Shown: positions 47,000 through 55,264, numbered from the stretch's first letter. The stretch is 55,469 nt of DNA from a virus (IMGVR_UViG_3300050121_000180:1-55469), one strand, 5' to 3'. Notes: generated by a model not told the origin, from the sequence alone. Made by a program: numbers and translations.

Positions 47000-47039
47000 A
47001 ACTACATCGAGCAAGTAAACATAAATAAGGAGATTTAAA

Positions 47040-47315
47040 ATGACATTCCCAAAAGTAACAGATTTTAAAGAATTAGCTAAACAAGACACAATTAGAATTC
47101 GCAAAGCAATAAATTTAGAAGAAGGCCGTCCGTATAGTGAAAACCGTTCATACGGTCGTCGTGTTAAATTTTGGTGTGTTTGTAGATGTTCAAAAGCTGA
47201 AATTGAACGCCGCACGGAACTTCTTAAAGCTGAATTTGGCAACCGTTTTATTGAATGCAATCTTTTACGCCAAGAACGCTTAACATGTTTCGAAGTAAAG
47301 CTAGAAGGCTTTTAA
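47040..47315 (+). CDS. Small gene on the opposite strand inside the head operon (91 aa)
   Basis: A basic protein (IRIRKAINLEEGRPYSENRS, YGRRVKFWCVCRCSKAEIER) with CVCRC, of unknown family. It has its own family-type promoter and an AAGGAGATTTAAA ribosome site, and it ends overlapping the convergent end of the gpF-like gene by four bases. Such independently promoted inserts (morons) in late regions are usually transcribed early. A regulatory or host-takeover role is plausible, not shown. Confidence 0.72.
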   Translation: MTFPKVTDFKELAKQDTIRIRKAINLEEGRPYSENRSYGRRVKFWCVCRCSKAEIERRTELLKAEFGNRFIECNLLRQERLTCFEVKLEGF

Positions 47316-48100
47316 TCTTCCGGAATAATTGGTTCTGGATAACAACGGCAGTTATAAATCTGCCCCGCATGAGTCACGCTGCCATCGCTCAAAGTTGGCG
47401 GCGTATCCCATGCAATAACTTTCCCGTCCATTTCTTTATGGGAATGTCGTACATCGGAATCCCCGCTTGTCCGCCATATATAATGTGTTATGCCCAAATG
47501 CGAGGAACGCGCTTCTGTAAGCTTTGAAGCTGTACGTGATACCTCAGTTCGCGCAATGCAAGTCGCGCGGGACTTAGTAACTTCGCCCGTTTTCATTATT
47601 TCAGCAGCAATCTCTTTTGGACGCGCGGAAGTTATCAAAGCTTCACTTGTTAATTTGTGGACACGTTGAGCAGCTTCAAGCGGCAAGCTAGTTATGAGTA
47701 TAACTTGCTCGTTTAACAGTTGATTGAATAATTGCCCAGTTGATGAAGTTTCTAATTCTTTACGAAGCGAACGTCCAAAGTTATTGCCCACAGTATTCCA
47801 AGCAAGAACATTCTTTTCGGATATTTCAGTTATCATTTTGTTCGCAAGAACTCGCGCCCAAGGGCTTATGAGCTGGGCATACTGTTGAAGCATTTGTTCA
47901 ATCTGTCTTGGGTTTTGCGGAATGCCGCGCGGGGACATCCCTTTAATAATATTGTCAATCTGTTTTACAACTTGTTTCAAAGAACGCAAGTAATCATTTT
48001 CCATCCGCTTTGCAGCTCTAAAACGTTCTTTGGCAAAACGTTTCATCTCGCGAGGGGTTGCGTCTTTTGTTGTTGCCATTAGATTTTCGAAGGCTGACAT
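47312..48100 (-). CDS. Minor head protein, Mu gpF/SPP1 gp7-like (262 aa)
   Basis: The C-terminal half contains the head morphogenesis motif: ITSARPKEIAAEIM, ATCIARTEVSRTASKLTEAR, YIWRTSGDSDVRHSHKEMDG and THAGQIYNCRCYPEPI. The N-terminal half is helical. It follows the portal without a gap, as usual, and binds the portal during prohead assembly or enters the cell with DNA. Confidence 0.9.
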   Translation of the reverse strand: MSAFENLMATTKDATPREMKRFAKERFRAAKRMENDYLRSLKQVVKQIDNIIKGMSPRGIPQNPRQIEQMLQQYAQLISPWARVLANKMITEISEKNVLAWNTVGNNFGRSLRKELETSSTGQLFNQLLNEQVILITSLPLEAAQRVHKLTSEALITSARPKEIAAEIMKTGEVTKSRATCIARTEVSRTASKLTEARSSHLGITHYIWRTSGDSDVRHSHKEMDGKVIAWDTPPTLSDGSVTHAGQIYNCRCYPEPIIPED

Positions 48101-49567
48101 TTAGCTTCCCTCTGAAACCTTACTTGGTAAAGTTTCCCCGCTACCATTGGCTAATAGTTCTTCAGCGTTAGGAGGCGGAGCATCTTCAGCGTCATCAATT
48201 TCTTCGTCAGTAATATTACTAAAGATGCCTGTGATTTTAGAAGACTGCCTTAATTCAGTTAAAGCAGTCTTACGGCTAATTGTACCGTTATCTTCAGCAG
48301 CAAGAACGCAACGAGCAGTTCCTTCAGCAATGTTAGTCTTTTCAACTTCAGTTAATTGTTTCAAGTGGTTAAACTCAATCTTAAACCCATCAGGTAAAAC
48401 AATTCCCTCCGATGCTGCAATAGCGCGGTAAATTTTTGTAACACCCACTTTTAAATCTTTATTTTGTTTAGAGTTAATCCCGTCATAATATGTATTAGTT
48501 GAACTGTCTCCGCTATCAAATCCTGAAGGGGATTGGCCAAACAAACGGGATAAAGGTATTTGCAAAGCGCCTGAAATTTGCTGCCCGAATTGTTGCAAAG
48601 CATCCGCTAATCCGCCAAATGCAGAATGGGAATCTGCTTGAACTTCATCTTCCACGTCAATTAAAGTGATGCCTTCAATACCTTGGAAACGGCGCATCAT
48701 ATCAACGTACTGAATTAAACCTGCTTGAGCATCCCCACCAGCAGCCACAATTTCCCGCATCCCTGCAATCTTGTATGTTCGCATATATGATTTATAAACC
48801 AATTGGGCCGCGCCTGTGGTTGCACTATCAAAAGCAATCATCCTGTCATATAGCCGTTCGATAACAGATATTCCCCAAAGATTTTCAGTTATCTTTTGCC
48901 AATACGGAAGTTCAATTCCTTCTAAACGAATACAACGTGAGTGGTGAATCTTTTGGCCTGATAAAGCAGGCGCTTGAGCCGTAACGCGATAAAATTTAGG
49001 CATTCCTAAACTTGGGCCAAGGTCAGTAACTAAATCGTTCAAGCTGGGTTCAACCATCCAGCGGTCAAGTGAAAGTAAACCGCAGAACTGATTTTTACGA
49101 ATTGTGTTTAAACGGAGCGGGGTGCTTACGTCCTGCCCATCCACCAACATGACTGCAATTGCTCCGCCATATAAGCGTGACCATTTAATTGTGTCTGAAA
49201 GTTTAGTCCAAATATTCAAGGTTGTTGCAGTTTCTTCAATTATATTAATATCATCCGGGCCAACCTTACCTTCAAGTTTAATACCCGCTTTAGTCATATC
49301 TTCTGCAACTAAATCAACAGCGACTCCACCAAGCCAAGAACCACGGTGAATCCATTCTAGCATTACGCGGTTACGGGTAACAGGATTAAAACCGTAAGAA
49401 CTTCCAGACATCGGGTTGTCCGTGCCTATACCCATATTCATCGCAAAGTTAATAAACGAGTCACCCGTTTTCTTTTGCTGGTGTTGTTTCAAATCGCGGA
49501 TTCGTTCTTTACGGTCTGCATTTGTTGCAGTTGTTGCGATACGAACTATGGTTTTTTTAACTGCCAT
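48101..49567 (-). CDS. Portal protein, DUF1073 type (488 aa)
   Basis: LEWIHRGSWLGGVAVDLVAE, DMTKAGIKLEG, WSRLYGGAIAVMLVDGQDVS, IHHSRCIRLEGIELPYWQ and LFGQSPSGFDSGDSSTNTYY are conserved DUF1073 portal strands. The portal forms the dodecameric DNA channel. It sits 12 bases after terminase. The C-terminal 40 residues are acidic and disordered. Confidence 0.9.
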   Translation of the reverse strand: MAVKKTIVRIATTATNADRKERIRDLKQHQQKKTGDSFINFAMNMGIGTDNPMSGSSYGFNPVTRNRVMLEWIHRGSWLGGVAVDLVAEDMTKAGIKLEGKVGPDDINIIEETATTLNIWTKLSDTIKWSRLYGGAIAVMLVDGQDVSTPLRLNTIRKNQFCGLLSLDRWMVEPSLNDLVTDLGPSLGMPKFYRVTAQAPALSGQKIHHSRCIRLEGIELPYWQKITENLWGISVIERLYDRMIAFDSATTGAAQLVYKSYMRTYKIAGMREIVAAGGDAQAGLIQYVDMMRRFQGIEGITLIDVEDEVQADSHSAFGGLADALQQFGQQISGALQIPLSRLFGQSPSGFDSGDSSTNTYYDGINSKQNKDLKVGVTKIYRAIAASEGIVLPDGFKIEFNHLKQLTEVEKTNIAEGTARCVLAAEDNGTISRKTALTELRQSSKITGIFSNITDEEIDDAEDAPPPNAEELLANGSGETLPSKVSEGS

Positions 49568-49579
49568 GATATTTAATCC

Positions 49580-50980
49580 TTAATTAGCTTTACCCAATTT
49601 TGCCCACATTAATAGCTTGTCAACTCCGCTTATCATATCAAAAGCTCCCGAGCCCGCATCCACTTGGTCATCGTGAACACCTTTTGACGGGAACTGTTCA
49701 TATTCAGAAAACAAAACATCGTTCCATGCCCCTCGCAAAATATCAACGTTCCCATTTTGCCATTGAGCTGCAAACGGTTCCGCGCGAGTTACTTTGTCGC
49801 CTGTTTCCCTAGATACTTCAACTTTAAATCCTGCCAAATCATTTACATAAGTTTCAGCTTGGTCTTTCCCTGCTTGACCCGGGTCTTGCGAGATGCCAAT
49901 ACGGACTTTTTTACCATCGTTATTTGCTGTTCGTAAAACAAGCTCCCGAACCTTAGCAGCCCTAAATCTTTCACGTATAACATCGCCAACAACGAAGCGC
50001 CCATTCTTGCGTCTGCCCATTAAAAGCCCGACTGTATAATCAGGATTTGGATTGCCTTCAGCGGGTTCTGTAGCAGCCAAATCCCAGCGACGAACCCAGC
50101 TTACAACATCTTCAGCTGATTCCACAATAGTAACTTCGCTTTTTTTAAAGTAAAGCCCGGCAGCAGGTTTAATTTTCCAGTTACCTTCAAGCAATCTTGC
50201 ACGTTCTACGCGGGACAAAGCTTTAAGGTTGGCCATGTAACCTGGGTCAGAAGCCATCAAAGCTTTATTGTCAGTAAGCTTTGATAAGATGAAGGTTAAC
50301 GATTTAGGCTGGGGTTGTTCCGTATGGTCGTCCGGTAAATCATGATTCTTATGCGCTTGAAATAATTCATCGCTACTATCGCCCCAAACAATTTCATCAT
50401 CAATCCGTAAGAACCAACGGATAACTCCGCATCGTTCTTCAATTGCAAAACCTGTGTTTGGCTCAATCCACCAATCAATTAATTCTGCAACCCATGATTC
50501 AGCGTCAGGGTTTGTAGTTGCTCTAACGTATCCTTTAACTCCAGACATAGAACGATTACGGGAAAGCATGTAGAAAAATTGGGTCTTTGTAAAGTGTGTT
50601 AATTCATCAAAAAGAATAAGAGGGATTTCAGCGCCTTGCCAATCCAATACACTGGATTCATTTTCCAAGTGAGCGAACTTAACGCGCCCGCCTTTTGGCC
50701 AGCGCCATTCCATAGGTTGCTGAACTGGGATGCCCCCGCATTGTGGATACATATTCATTGACGCATCCCATAATCCGCCTGGATTTCGAACTTGGGTTGC
50801 ATTACGCCTAAACGCTACAGCATTAAATCTTCTGTTAGTTGTAACATGCCTGAGTGGCTCAAGTAAAATCGAGAACGACTTGCCCCCACCAGCCGCACCG
50901 CCGAAAATAATGATATCAGCTGAGTTAGAAAGGAAAGCTTCTTGTGGCCCAGCTTGAGGGCGTAAACTTTCACCAGCCAT
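49580..50980 (-). CDS. terL: Terminase large subunit (466 aa)
   Basis: ATPase motifs: Walker A IIFGGAAGGGKS (27-35) and Walker B LILFDELTH (D125-E126); the C-loop RATTNP follows. Nuclease: RRWDLAATE (D300), GRRKNGRFVVGDV and the late Asp pair HDDQVDA. It pumps and cuts DNA. It overlaps the small subunit by one base. Confidence 0.95.
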   Translation of the reverse strand: MAGESLRPQAGPQEAFLSNSADIIIFGGAAGGGKSFSILLEPLRHVTTNRRFNAVAFRRNATQVRNPGGLWDASMNMYPQCGGIPVQQPMEWRWPKGGRVKFAHLENESSVLDWQGAEIPLILFDELTHFTKTQFFYMLSRNRSMSGVKGYVRATTNPDAESWVAELIDWWIEPNTGFAIEERCGVIRWFLRIDDEIVWGDSSDELFQAHKNHDLPDDHTEQPQPKSLTFILSKLTDNKALMASDPGYMANLKALSRVERARLLEGNWKIKPAAGLYFKKSEVTIVESAEDVVSWVRRWDLAATEPAEGNPNPDYTVGLLMGRRKNGRFVVGDVIRERFRAAKVRELVLRTANNDGKKVRIGISQDPGQAGKDQAETYVNDLAGFKVEVSRETGDKVTRAEPFAAQWQNGNVDILRGAWNDVLFSEYEQFPSKGVHDDQVDAGSGAFDMISGVDKLLMWAKLGKAN

Positions 50981-51579
50981 TACATGCGCTCTACAGGGGA
51001 GTTATCATAAAGCAATTCAGATAAGTCGTCATCATCCCCATCGTCAAATTCTAAGTCGTCATTTATGACGTTTAATACGGGGGAAACAATCTCACCGTTT
51101 TCAATAGTCAAACCTGAAGGTAAATCGCGTCCGTTGTGTGGGATATAAACTTGGACTGAACTTCCAATATTAAAGTCGCCGCTAATTTCAGCCTTAACAG
51201 GTTTGTCTAAACCTAGGAATCGTGCTCTACGCTCCATTATTTTAATAGCCGTATCCGTTGCTTCTTTGTTGAATATCGGGTTGCCGTCTTTGTCTGTTTG
51301 AGTAGCTGCTAAGAAAGCTGGAAGGAATATGGCATCTAAACGAGCAGTTTCAATTTTTACTAACTCTTGAAAAGACTCTTCAATGATTTCGCGAAGTGCT
51401 TTACGAACAAGCTTTTCAGCATATGAACGGGAGCAGCCTATTGTGGTTGCAATGTGGGGATATCCGTGGCCTTCTTTACGCATGTTTGCAGCAGCAACCA
51501 TTTTCTGCCGAGTTTCAAATACGGAAGCTTGCGTTTCTTCTTCTCTATTTCGTTTAACAATATGATTTGGCGCGGCCAT
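50980..51579 (-). CDS. terS: Terminase small subunit (199 aa)
   Basis: Residues 20-70 contain a helix-turn-helix (AANMRKEGHGYPHIATTIGC, SRSYAEKLVRKALRE) followed by a helical oligomerisation part (FQELVKIETARLDAIFLPAF) and an acidic C-terminus (FDDGDDDDLSELLYD). It recognises the packaging site and is immediately followed by terL. Confidence 0.87.
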   Translation of the reverse strand: MAAPNHIVKRNREEETQASVFETRQKMVAAANMRKEGHGYPHIATTIGCSRSYAEKLVRKALREIIEESFQELVKIETARLDAIFLPAFLAATQTDKDGNPIFNKEATDTAIKIMERRARFLGLDKPVKAEISGDFNIGSSVQVYIPHNGRDLPSGLTIENGEIVSPVLNVINDDLEFDDGDDDDLSELLYDNSPVERM

Positions 51580-51582
51580 GAA

Positions 51583-51609
51583 GATGCTTAAAGTTATTAG
51601 TTAAGCATC
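51583..51609. terminator. 9-bp hairpin before terS
   Basis: GATGCTTAA-AGTTATTAG-TTAAGCATC is a perfect inverted repeat placed between the 108-aa gene and the terS start. In the minus direction it is followed by TTC and then the terS ATG, so it may modulate terS translation more than terminate transcription. It is also a candidate part of the packaging region. Confidence 0.45.
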
Positions 51610-51630
51610 ACAATACAGGAAACAGGCTAA

Positions 51631-51957
51631 TCAATGCAAGGTATTCAGCATAAAAGGGTCTTTATTTATAGTAGAATGGACAATATTTGAACGTTCTTCA
51701 ACTTCAACATAATCACGAAATACTTGATTAGCAGCTATAAACAATAAACCATCTATAGCTGTTTCCACAATAAATTCGCTATCGTTTGGGATTTCTTTGT
51801 AAAGCAATTTAAAATCATCAACGCACCTATTAATTCGTTCTTGTAATTCCGTCATTAACATTGAACGCCCTGTTAAGCGTGTCATTGTATTAACTTGCCT
51901 GCAACAAATCTCAATAGCTGTTACAAGCTCCAGAACAATAGGTTGGTTATTCTTCAT
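51631..51957 (-). CDS. Hypothetical protein (108 aa)
   Basis: A helical protein (IVLELVTAIEICCRQVNTMT, LQERINRCVDDFKLLYKEIP) with no recognised domain. It overlaps the upstream cupin-like gene by 11 bases and is the last gene before terminase. Confidence 0.6.
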   Translation of the reverse strand: MKNNQPIVLELVTAIEICCRQVNTMTRLTGRSMLMTELQERINRCVDDFKLLYKEIPNDSEFIVETAIDGLLFIAANQVFRDYVEVEERSNIVHSTINKDPFMLNTLH

Positions 51958-52594
51958 TGTTAGCCTTAAAGGTTTTAAAGTAATCTTTATATGAAATAAT
52001 GTTACTTGGATGAGTCAAAAAGCCCCATTTACGTTTCTTTGGCCCTGTAATAAATAAAGTCCAAACAGGTAAGAATTGAGTATGACAATTCCCAACGACT
52101 GTTTTATCAGCAAGTTTCAACCGGTGCATTTGCGAATCGTTCCGAAACAGAATTGAGCCTTGCGGGCAATAAGTTTCTAATTCCCCTACATAAAAATTAT
52201 TCTTATCATAGTTAGGCGTTACTTCATAATAGTTGCTCATTAATATCACGCTAACAAAGTTCCAAGGGTGATTATGAAAGTCTCTGCCTATGTCGCTTCT
52301 CAGTATTTTATGCACCCTAACAGCTATTCCTAAACTTTGCAACACCCAAGCAATAGGGCGTTTAAGGAAACTTACTTTGCCGCAGCCAATAGCTGTTTCC
52401 GAACCTTCCATTTTATAGGGAACAAGCCAATAGCGTTCCATATATCCCTCAAGATGGAAGTAAGGCGTTTTGATTGCACGTTGAATTAAATATTCAGCAA
52501 TACGTTCAAAGATATCCCAGCGAAGAAGCCATAGTAATAATAAAAGATTTAACGCAATTATAATTGCAGAAGTCCAAATAAAATAATATACCAT
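51947..52594 (-). CDS. Membrane-anchored cupin-like protein (215 aa)
   Basis: One N-terminal transmembrane helix (WTSAIIIALNLLLLLWLLRW) is followed by an amphipathic part, then a small cupin barrel: DIGRDFHNHPWNFVSVIL supplies His ligands, QGSILFRNDSQMHRLKLAD a further His, and VWTLFITGPKKRKWGF closes the fold. Such H-x-H...H cupins occur in phages and may be iron-dependent or non-enzymatic. Location at the inner membrane is predicted; function is unknown. Confidence 0.65.
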   Translation of the reverse strand: MVYYFIWTSAIIIALNLLLLLWLLRWDIFERIAEYLIQRAIKTPYFHLEGYMERYWLVPYKMEGSETAIGCGKVSFLKRPIAWVLQSLGIAVRVHKILRSDIGRDFHNHPWNFVSVILMSNYYEVTPNYDKNNFYVGELETYCPQGSILFRNDSQMHRLKLADKTVVGNCHTQFLPVWTLFITGPKKRKWGFLTHPSNIISYKDYFKTFKANNEE

Positions 52595-52595
52595 A

Positions 52596-52784
52596 CTAAC
52601 CTTCGAAGTTTTTATTAAAGATTTTCAAAACAGTTTCAACTTGCTTACTAGACAAATCTGAAACTTTACGCCCTGTATCTGTTAGTTCAACAATTCTGTC
52701 CACAAAATCATGTTCCCAAGTAGACAGGTCGTTTGTTCCAAGTAAGCCTGAAAGCTGCTTAACCATTGTGTTAACTGATGCCAT
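52596..52784 (-). CDS. Small hypothetical protein (62 aa)
   Basis: MASVNTMVKQLSGLLGTNDL then STWEHDFVDRIVELTDTGRK and LSSKQVETVLKIFNKNFEG. The 'L..WE..F...i.......LS.KQ...l..i..k' rhythm is common in short phage proteins near replication or packaging genes; no function is known. Start is uncertain: ATG at 52784 or at 52799 (five codons earlier). Confidence 0.6.
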   Translation of the reverse strand: MASVNTMVKQLSGLLGTNDLSTWEHDFVDRIVELTDTGRKVSDLSSKQVETVLKIFNKNFEG

Positions 52785-53058
52785 TTTGTCTGCTTTCATG
52801 TTCGTCAATAAGTTTAAGAAGTTTTTCCATGTGCAAAACGCTTTCAGTGATTTCAGAATGAACAGCTTCTTCACGAGCTTTAATCTGCTCGTTGGCTTTG
52901 CGATGTCCGTCTGAAGATGAAACTAGGAATTTATTGGAAGTTGTGATTTCAACTGTAATGCGAGCAAGCTTATCCAATTCAGTATTCGCGCTATGAAAAT
53001 CACGTTCCTGAATATGCTGGCGGACATTTGAAATGATTTTGTCAATACGGGCTTGCAT
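52771..53058 (-). CDS. Small helical protein (95 aa)
   Basis: MQARIDKIISNVRQHIQERD and the rest form long charged helices, possibly coiled coil (EQIKAREEAVHSEITESVLH). The ATG at 53058 follows TAGGAATTATT, a fair ribosome site; longer in-frame starts run into the upstream gene. Not recognised. Confidence 0.58.
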   Translation of the reverse strand: MQARIDKIISNVRQHIQERDFHSANTELDKLARITVEITTSNKFLVSSSDGHRKANEQIKAREEAVHSEITESVLHMEKLLKLIDEHESRQNGIS

Positions 53059-53066
53059 AATAATTC

Positions 53067-53237
53067 CTATTCTATAAACGCCCATATTAAAGCAAGTACC
53101 CAACCCAAGCCAGTCCAGCCAAGAAGAAAGTTGAGGACGAATATTGCAGTGGTATTTTTACGTTTATAACTGGATGCAATTAATGCAGGTAAAAAGTAGA
53201 AAAAGAATGCAAGTGCTGCAACGATAATAATTCCCAT
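53067..53237 (-). CDS. Superinfection-immunity (T4 Imm-like) membrane protein (56 aa)
   Basis: The pattern FYFLPALIASSYKRKNTTAI, FVLNFLLGWTGLGWVLALIW matches the Imm_superinfect family ('flPtiiA..r.h.....If.lN...GWTgiGWv.aLiwa'). T4 Imm blocks DNA entry of a second related phage at the inner membrane. Two transmembrane helices are predicted. The ATG at 53237 overlaps the upstream stop (TAATG) and follows AAAGGAATTAT. Confidence 0.85.
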   Translation of the reverse strand: MGIIIVAALAFFFYFLPALIASSYKRKNTTAIFVLNFLLGWTGLGWVLALIWAFIE

Positions 53238-53425
53238 TATAATTCCTTTCGTGGACATTCTAATGCTGGATAAAATTGCGCCAATTTAACTATTGCTTCA
53301 GGCATAGTAATATTTGGAATATCAATACTCACAACCATAAAATCAGTATTTAAAATTGCAATTAGCTCTTTATTTAGCATTGATTTTTTAAATCGTTCAA
53401 TATTATTATAACCATAAATTTTCAT
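53237..53425 (-). CDS. Small hypothetical protein (62 aa)
   Basis: MKIYGYNNIERFKKSMLNKE, then a beta-rich stretch (MVVSIDIPNITMPEAIVKLA) and ECPRKEL. It overlaps its neighbours by one base on both sides, consistent with coupled translation. No family is recognised. Confidence 0.55.
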   Translation of the reverse strand: MKIYGYNNIERFKKSMLNKELIAILNTDFMVVSIDIPNITMPEAIVKLAQFYPALECPRKEL

Positions 53426-53628
53426 TACGGATTCTCCCTTAAAAATAAATCAACAGCATTACGAACTTCATTTTCAGTACGGTCAACCCAAGAAAACTTT
53501 GCATTGCGTAACGTCACAAGCTTTGCACGGAATACGGGTAGCAGGGGAATTTCAGGCGCGTCAATTTTGTACTGGCAGCAAATAGCAAAATGCTTTACAA
53601 GTTGATTAAATTCTTTTCCGCGGTTCAT
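53425..53628 (-). CDS. Small hypothetical protein (67 aa)
   Basis: MNRGKEFNQLVKHFAICCQY with a basic C-terminal half (FRAKLVTLRNAKFSWVDRTE). AGGGGGTAAT before 53628 is a strong ribosome site, so this start is preferred over a longer frame at 53646. Function unknown. Confidence 0.55.
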   Translation of the reverse strand: MNRGKEFNQLVKHFAICCQYKIDAPEIPLLPVFRAKLVTLRNAKFSWVDRTENEVRNAVDLFLRENP

Positions 53629-53629
53629 A

Positions 53630-53851
53630 TTACCCCCTATTATCAAAAGTTTTAATCAAAGCATCTTTAGCTTGCTCAAGAAACATAAACGTTCCAATAG
53701 ATGCAGCACCGTAATAACTTGCTTTAAAAAGTGCTTCATCTGTTAAGTCAATTTGCCCAAGAACTCTACCATAGCCATCATGAAGAAAAGTCTTAATATC
53801 GCTAACGGAATACCATTCGCGTTCTTGGGCTTGTAAGTCTGCATCTGCCAT
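53630..53851 (-). CDS. Small hypothetical protein (73 aa)
   Basis: MADADLQAQEREWYSVSDIK then FLHDGYGRVLGQIDLTDEAL and a helical end. No known domain. Its stop TAA lies immediately before the next start. Confidence 0.55.
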   Translation of the reverse strand: MADADLQAQEREWYSVSDIKTFLHDGYGRVLGQIDLTDEALFKASYYGAASIGTFMFLEQAKDALIKTFDNRG

Positions 53852-53856
53852 TTTAT

Positions 53857-54069
53857 TTATCCTAATAATCTAACAAACCCTGTACAACTTTTAACAAGTT
53901 TACGGTCATTAAAGGCGATTGTTTTCTTTTCAATATTTGTGCATAAGTCACTTGTAAATGCACAGTCTTTACAAAGGGTGTTGTGCATTTGTTGCCTCAT
54001 CCCTGCATTAGCGGGAATGGGTTCTTTATTTTCCCTTGAACTTGGCAAACCTGTTAAAGTGTTGCTCAT
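53857..54069 (-). CDS. Small cysteine-containing protein (70 aa)
   Basis: An N-terminal polar segment is followed by LCKDCAFTSDLCTNIEKK and SCTGFVRLLG: four cysteines in a C-x2-C-x6-C ... C arrangement that may bind metal, similar in style to 15925-16146. It adjoins the DUF2786 gene by one base. Confidence 0.55.
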   Translation of the reverse strand: MSNTLTGLPSSRENKEPIPANAGMRQQMHNTLCKDCAFTSDLCTNIEKKTIAFNDRKLVKSCTGFVRLLG

Positions 54070-54070
54070 T

Positions 54071-54769
54071 TTATTTAATCCTCAATTGGTCTTTGTTTAC
54101 AATTTGACCGTTTAAATTAATTCGATTTCCAAATTCTTTGCCTGCTTTGTAATGTTCCATATTAACAGTCTGTGCTTTAGCTTTAGAACTTGTTAAACTT
54201 GTTCCAGAACTTTTAATAAACATTTCGTTAGCATCCAATTCAGTTTTATAAATGTTGTGTAATACTACCGCATTTTCTGCTGAAATACCGTCTATTTTAG
54301 ATTCTTCCAGCATTTCCTTGACGCGCTCGCTAAGTCTATCCGCTGCTCCGATACTAAATGAGCGGGATTGAGGTGCTAAGTTATGCGCCCAATTTTTACG
54401 GCATTCTTTAAGAATGGAATTAATAACGTATGTGGAAATCAGAGTTGCGGTAATAACGTTGGATTGTTTGCCCACAAAATAATGTTTACCTTTAGTTGCG
54501 TTTAACTTTTCGCTTGAATAATATTTACAGAAGAATAGTTTTGCAATTGAGTTGCAAGTTTGTTTACACCAAACCATGTGAAATGTTTCGATAATATGTT
54601 TTTCACGATTTTCCATTGCTTCGTGATGTTGAGCGTCCTGCATTGTAAGGTTATGCCTTGCTAGAAACCCGTGAGCCATACGAAGCGCGTTATCGCGTTC
54701 CCCTTCAGTGGCTGCCGCGTTGTTTGCAAGTGCAAGAAGCTTTTTAACTTTGTCTAGAATCTTTTCCAT
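54071..54769 (-). CDS. DUF2786 protein (232 aa)
   Basis: The start KILDKVKKLLALANNAAATE, GERDNALRMAHGFLARHNLT is the DUF2786 domain signature, followed by a second domain with FHMVWCKQTCNSIAKLFFCK, KHYFVGKQSNVITATLISTY and LSERVKEMLEES. Phage and bacterial proteins of this layout are common, but their function is not established. It is the first gene of the leftward late block and has a family-type promoter. Confidence 0.82.
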   Translation of the reverse strand: MEKILDKVKKLLALANNAAATEGERDNALRMAHGFLARHNLTMQDAQHHEAMENREKHIIETFHMVWCKQTCNSIAKLFFCKYYSSEKLNATKGKHYFVGKQSNVITATLISTYVINSILKECRKNWAHNLAPQSRSFSIGAADRLSERVKEMLEESKIDGISAENAVVLHNIYKTELDANEMFIKSSGTSLTSSKAKAQTVNMEHYKAGKEFGNRINLNGQIVNKDQLRIK

Positions 54770-54808
54770 TTTATTTCTCCGTTTTGTTAATGCGTTGTCG
54801 ATGTATGT

Positions 54809-54837
54809 ATATTCAATCTATTCGTTCTGTTAGTCAA
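54809..54837 (-). promoter_or_regulatory. Promoter of the repeated family, copy 4 (leftward)
   Basis: On the minus strand TTGACT (54837-54832), 17 bases ending ATAGATT, GAATAT (54814-54809), then ACATACATCGACAAC. Spacer and downstream words match the rightward copies. It is the only one facing left, and it precedes the DUF2786 gene and, through it, the packaging and structural genes. Confidence 0.78.
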
Positions 54838-54902
54838 CAACTATTTTAAAATAAAGTGAAAATAAATCTACATATATAAGGAATAAAAATAAATACAAAA
54901 TA

Positions 54903-54944
54903 GTCGAAATAGTTGTTGACGAGTTAATCAAATAGATTTAATAT
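54903..54944 (+). promoter_or_regulatory. Promoter of the repeated family, copy 5
   Basis: GTCGAAATAGTTG then TTGACG (54916-54921), 17 bases including AATAGATT, TAATAT (54939-54944) and AACTATATCGCAGCAC. A second A-rich tract, GTGAAAATAAATC, lies at 54856. It drives the plus-strand genes that run across the genome joint. Confidence 0.8.
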
Positions 54945-54983
54945 AACTATATCGCAGCACATTACTTAACTAGGAGATTTAAA

Positions 54984-55244
54984 ATGCTAACAGTTCAACA
55001 AATTACCGATTATACTGAAATTCAAATTAAACAATTAAGTTTAAAAAATCGTATTGATTTACAAGATGATTTAACACGTGATAATAACCATACCGCAGTC
55101 ATTCTAATTGACGCTGTAGTTCAATCAAACCAAACCGTAATTGATTTGATTTGCGCTATCTATACATTACAAACTGAACTTGGTTATTTGCCAATAGAAC
55201 TTGCAACGTGCCGTAATTTTTTATCAACATTATTAACTAAATAA
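54984..55244 (+). CDS. Small hypothetical protein (86 aa)
   Basis: A helical acidic protein (LTVQQITDYTEIQIKQLSLK, NRIDLQDDLTRDNNHTAVIL) with no known domain. A strong family-type promoter and TAGGAGATTTAAA-ATG ribosome site predict high early expression. A short GGGGC/GCCCC hairpin follows. Confidence 0.65.
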   Translation: MLTVQQITDYTEIQIKQLSLKNRIDLQDDLTRDNNHTAVILIDAVVQSNQTVIDLICAIYTLQTELGYLPIELATCRNFLSTLLTK

Positions 55245-55250
55245 TCAAAC

Positions 55251-55264
55251 GGGGCTCCAGCCCC
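55251..55264 (+). terminator. Short GC hairpin after the 86-aa gene
   Basis: GGGGC-TCCA-GCCCC with AATTTAAAGG after it. There is no real T-run, so it may pause or stabilise RNA and not terminate fully; the next gene's ribosome site follows at once. Confidence 0.4.

Noticed and set aside
48147-48431. 94-codon plus-strand frame opposite the portal gene, Ser/Ala-rich
   Set aside because: It has no ribosome site or promoter and mirrors the acidic, GAA-rich portal C-terminus.
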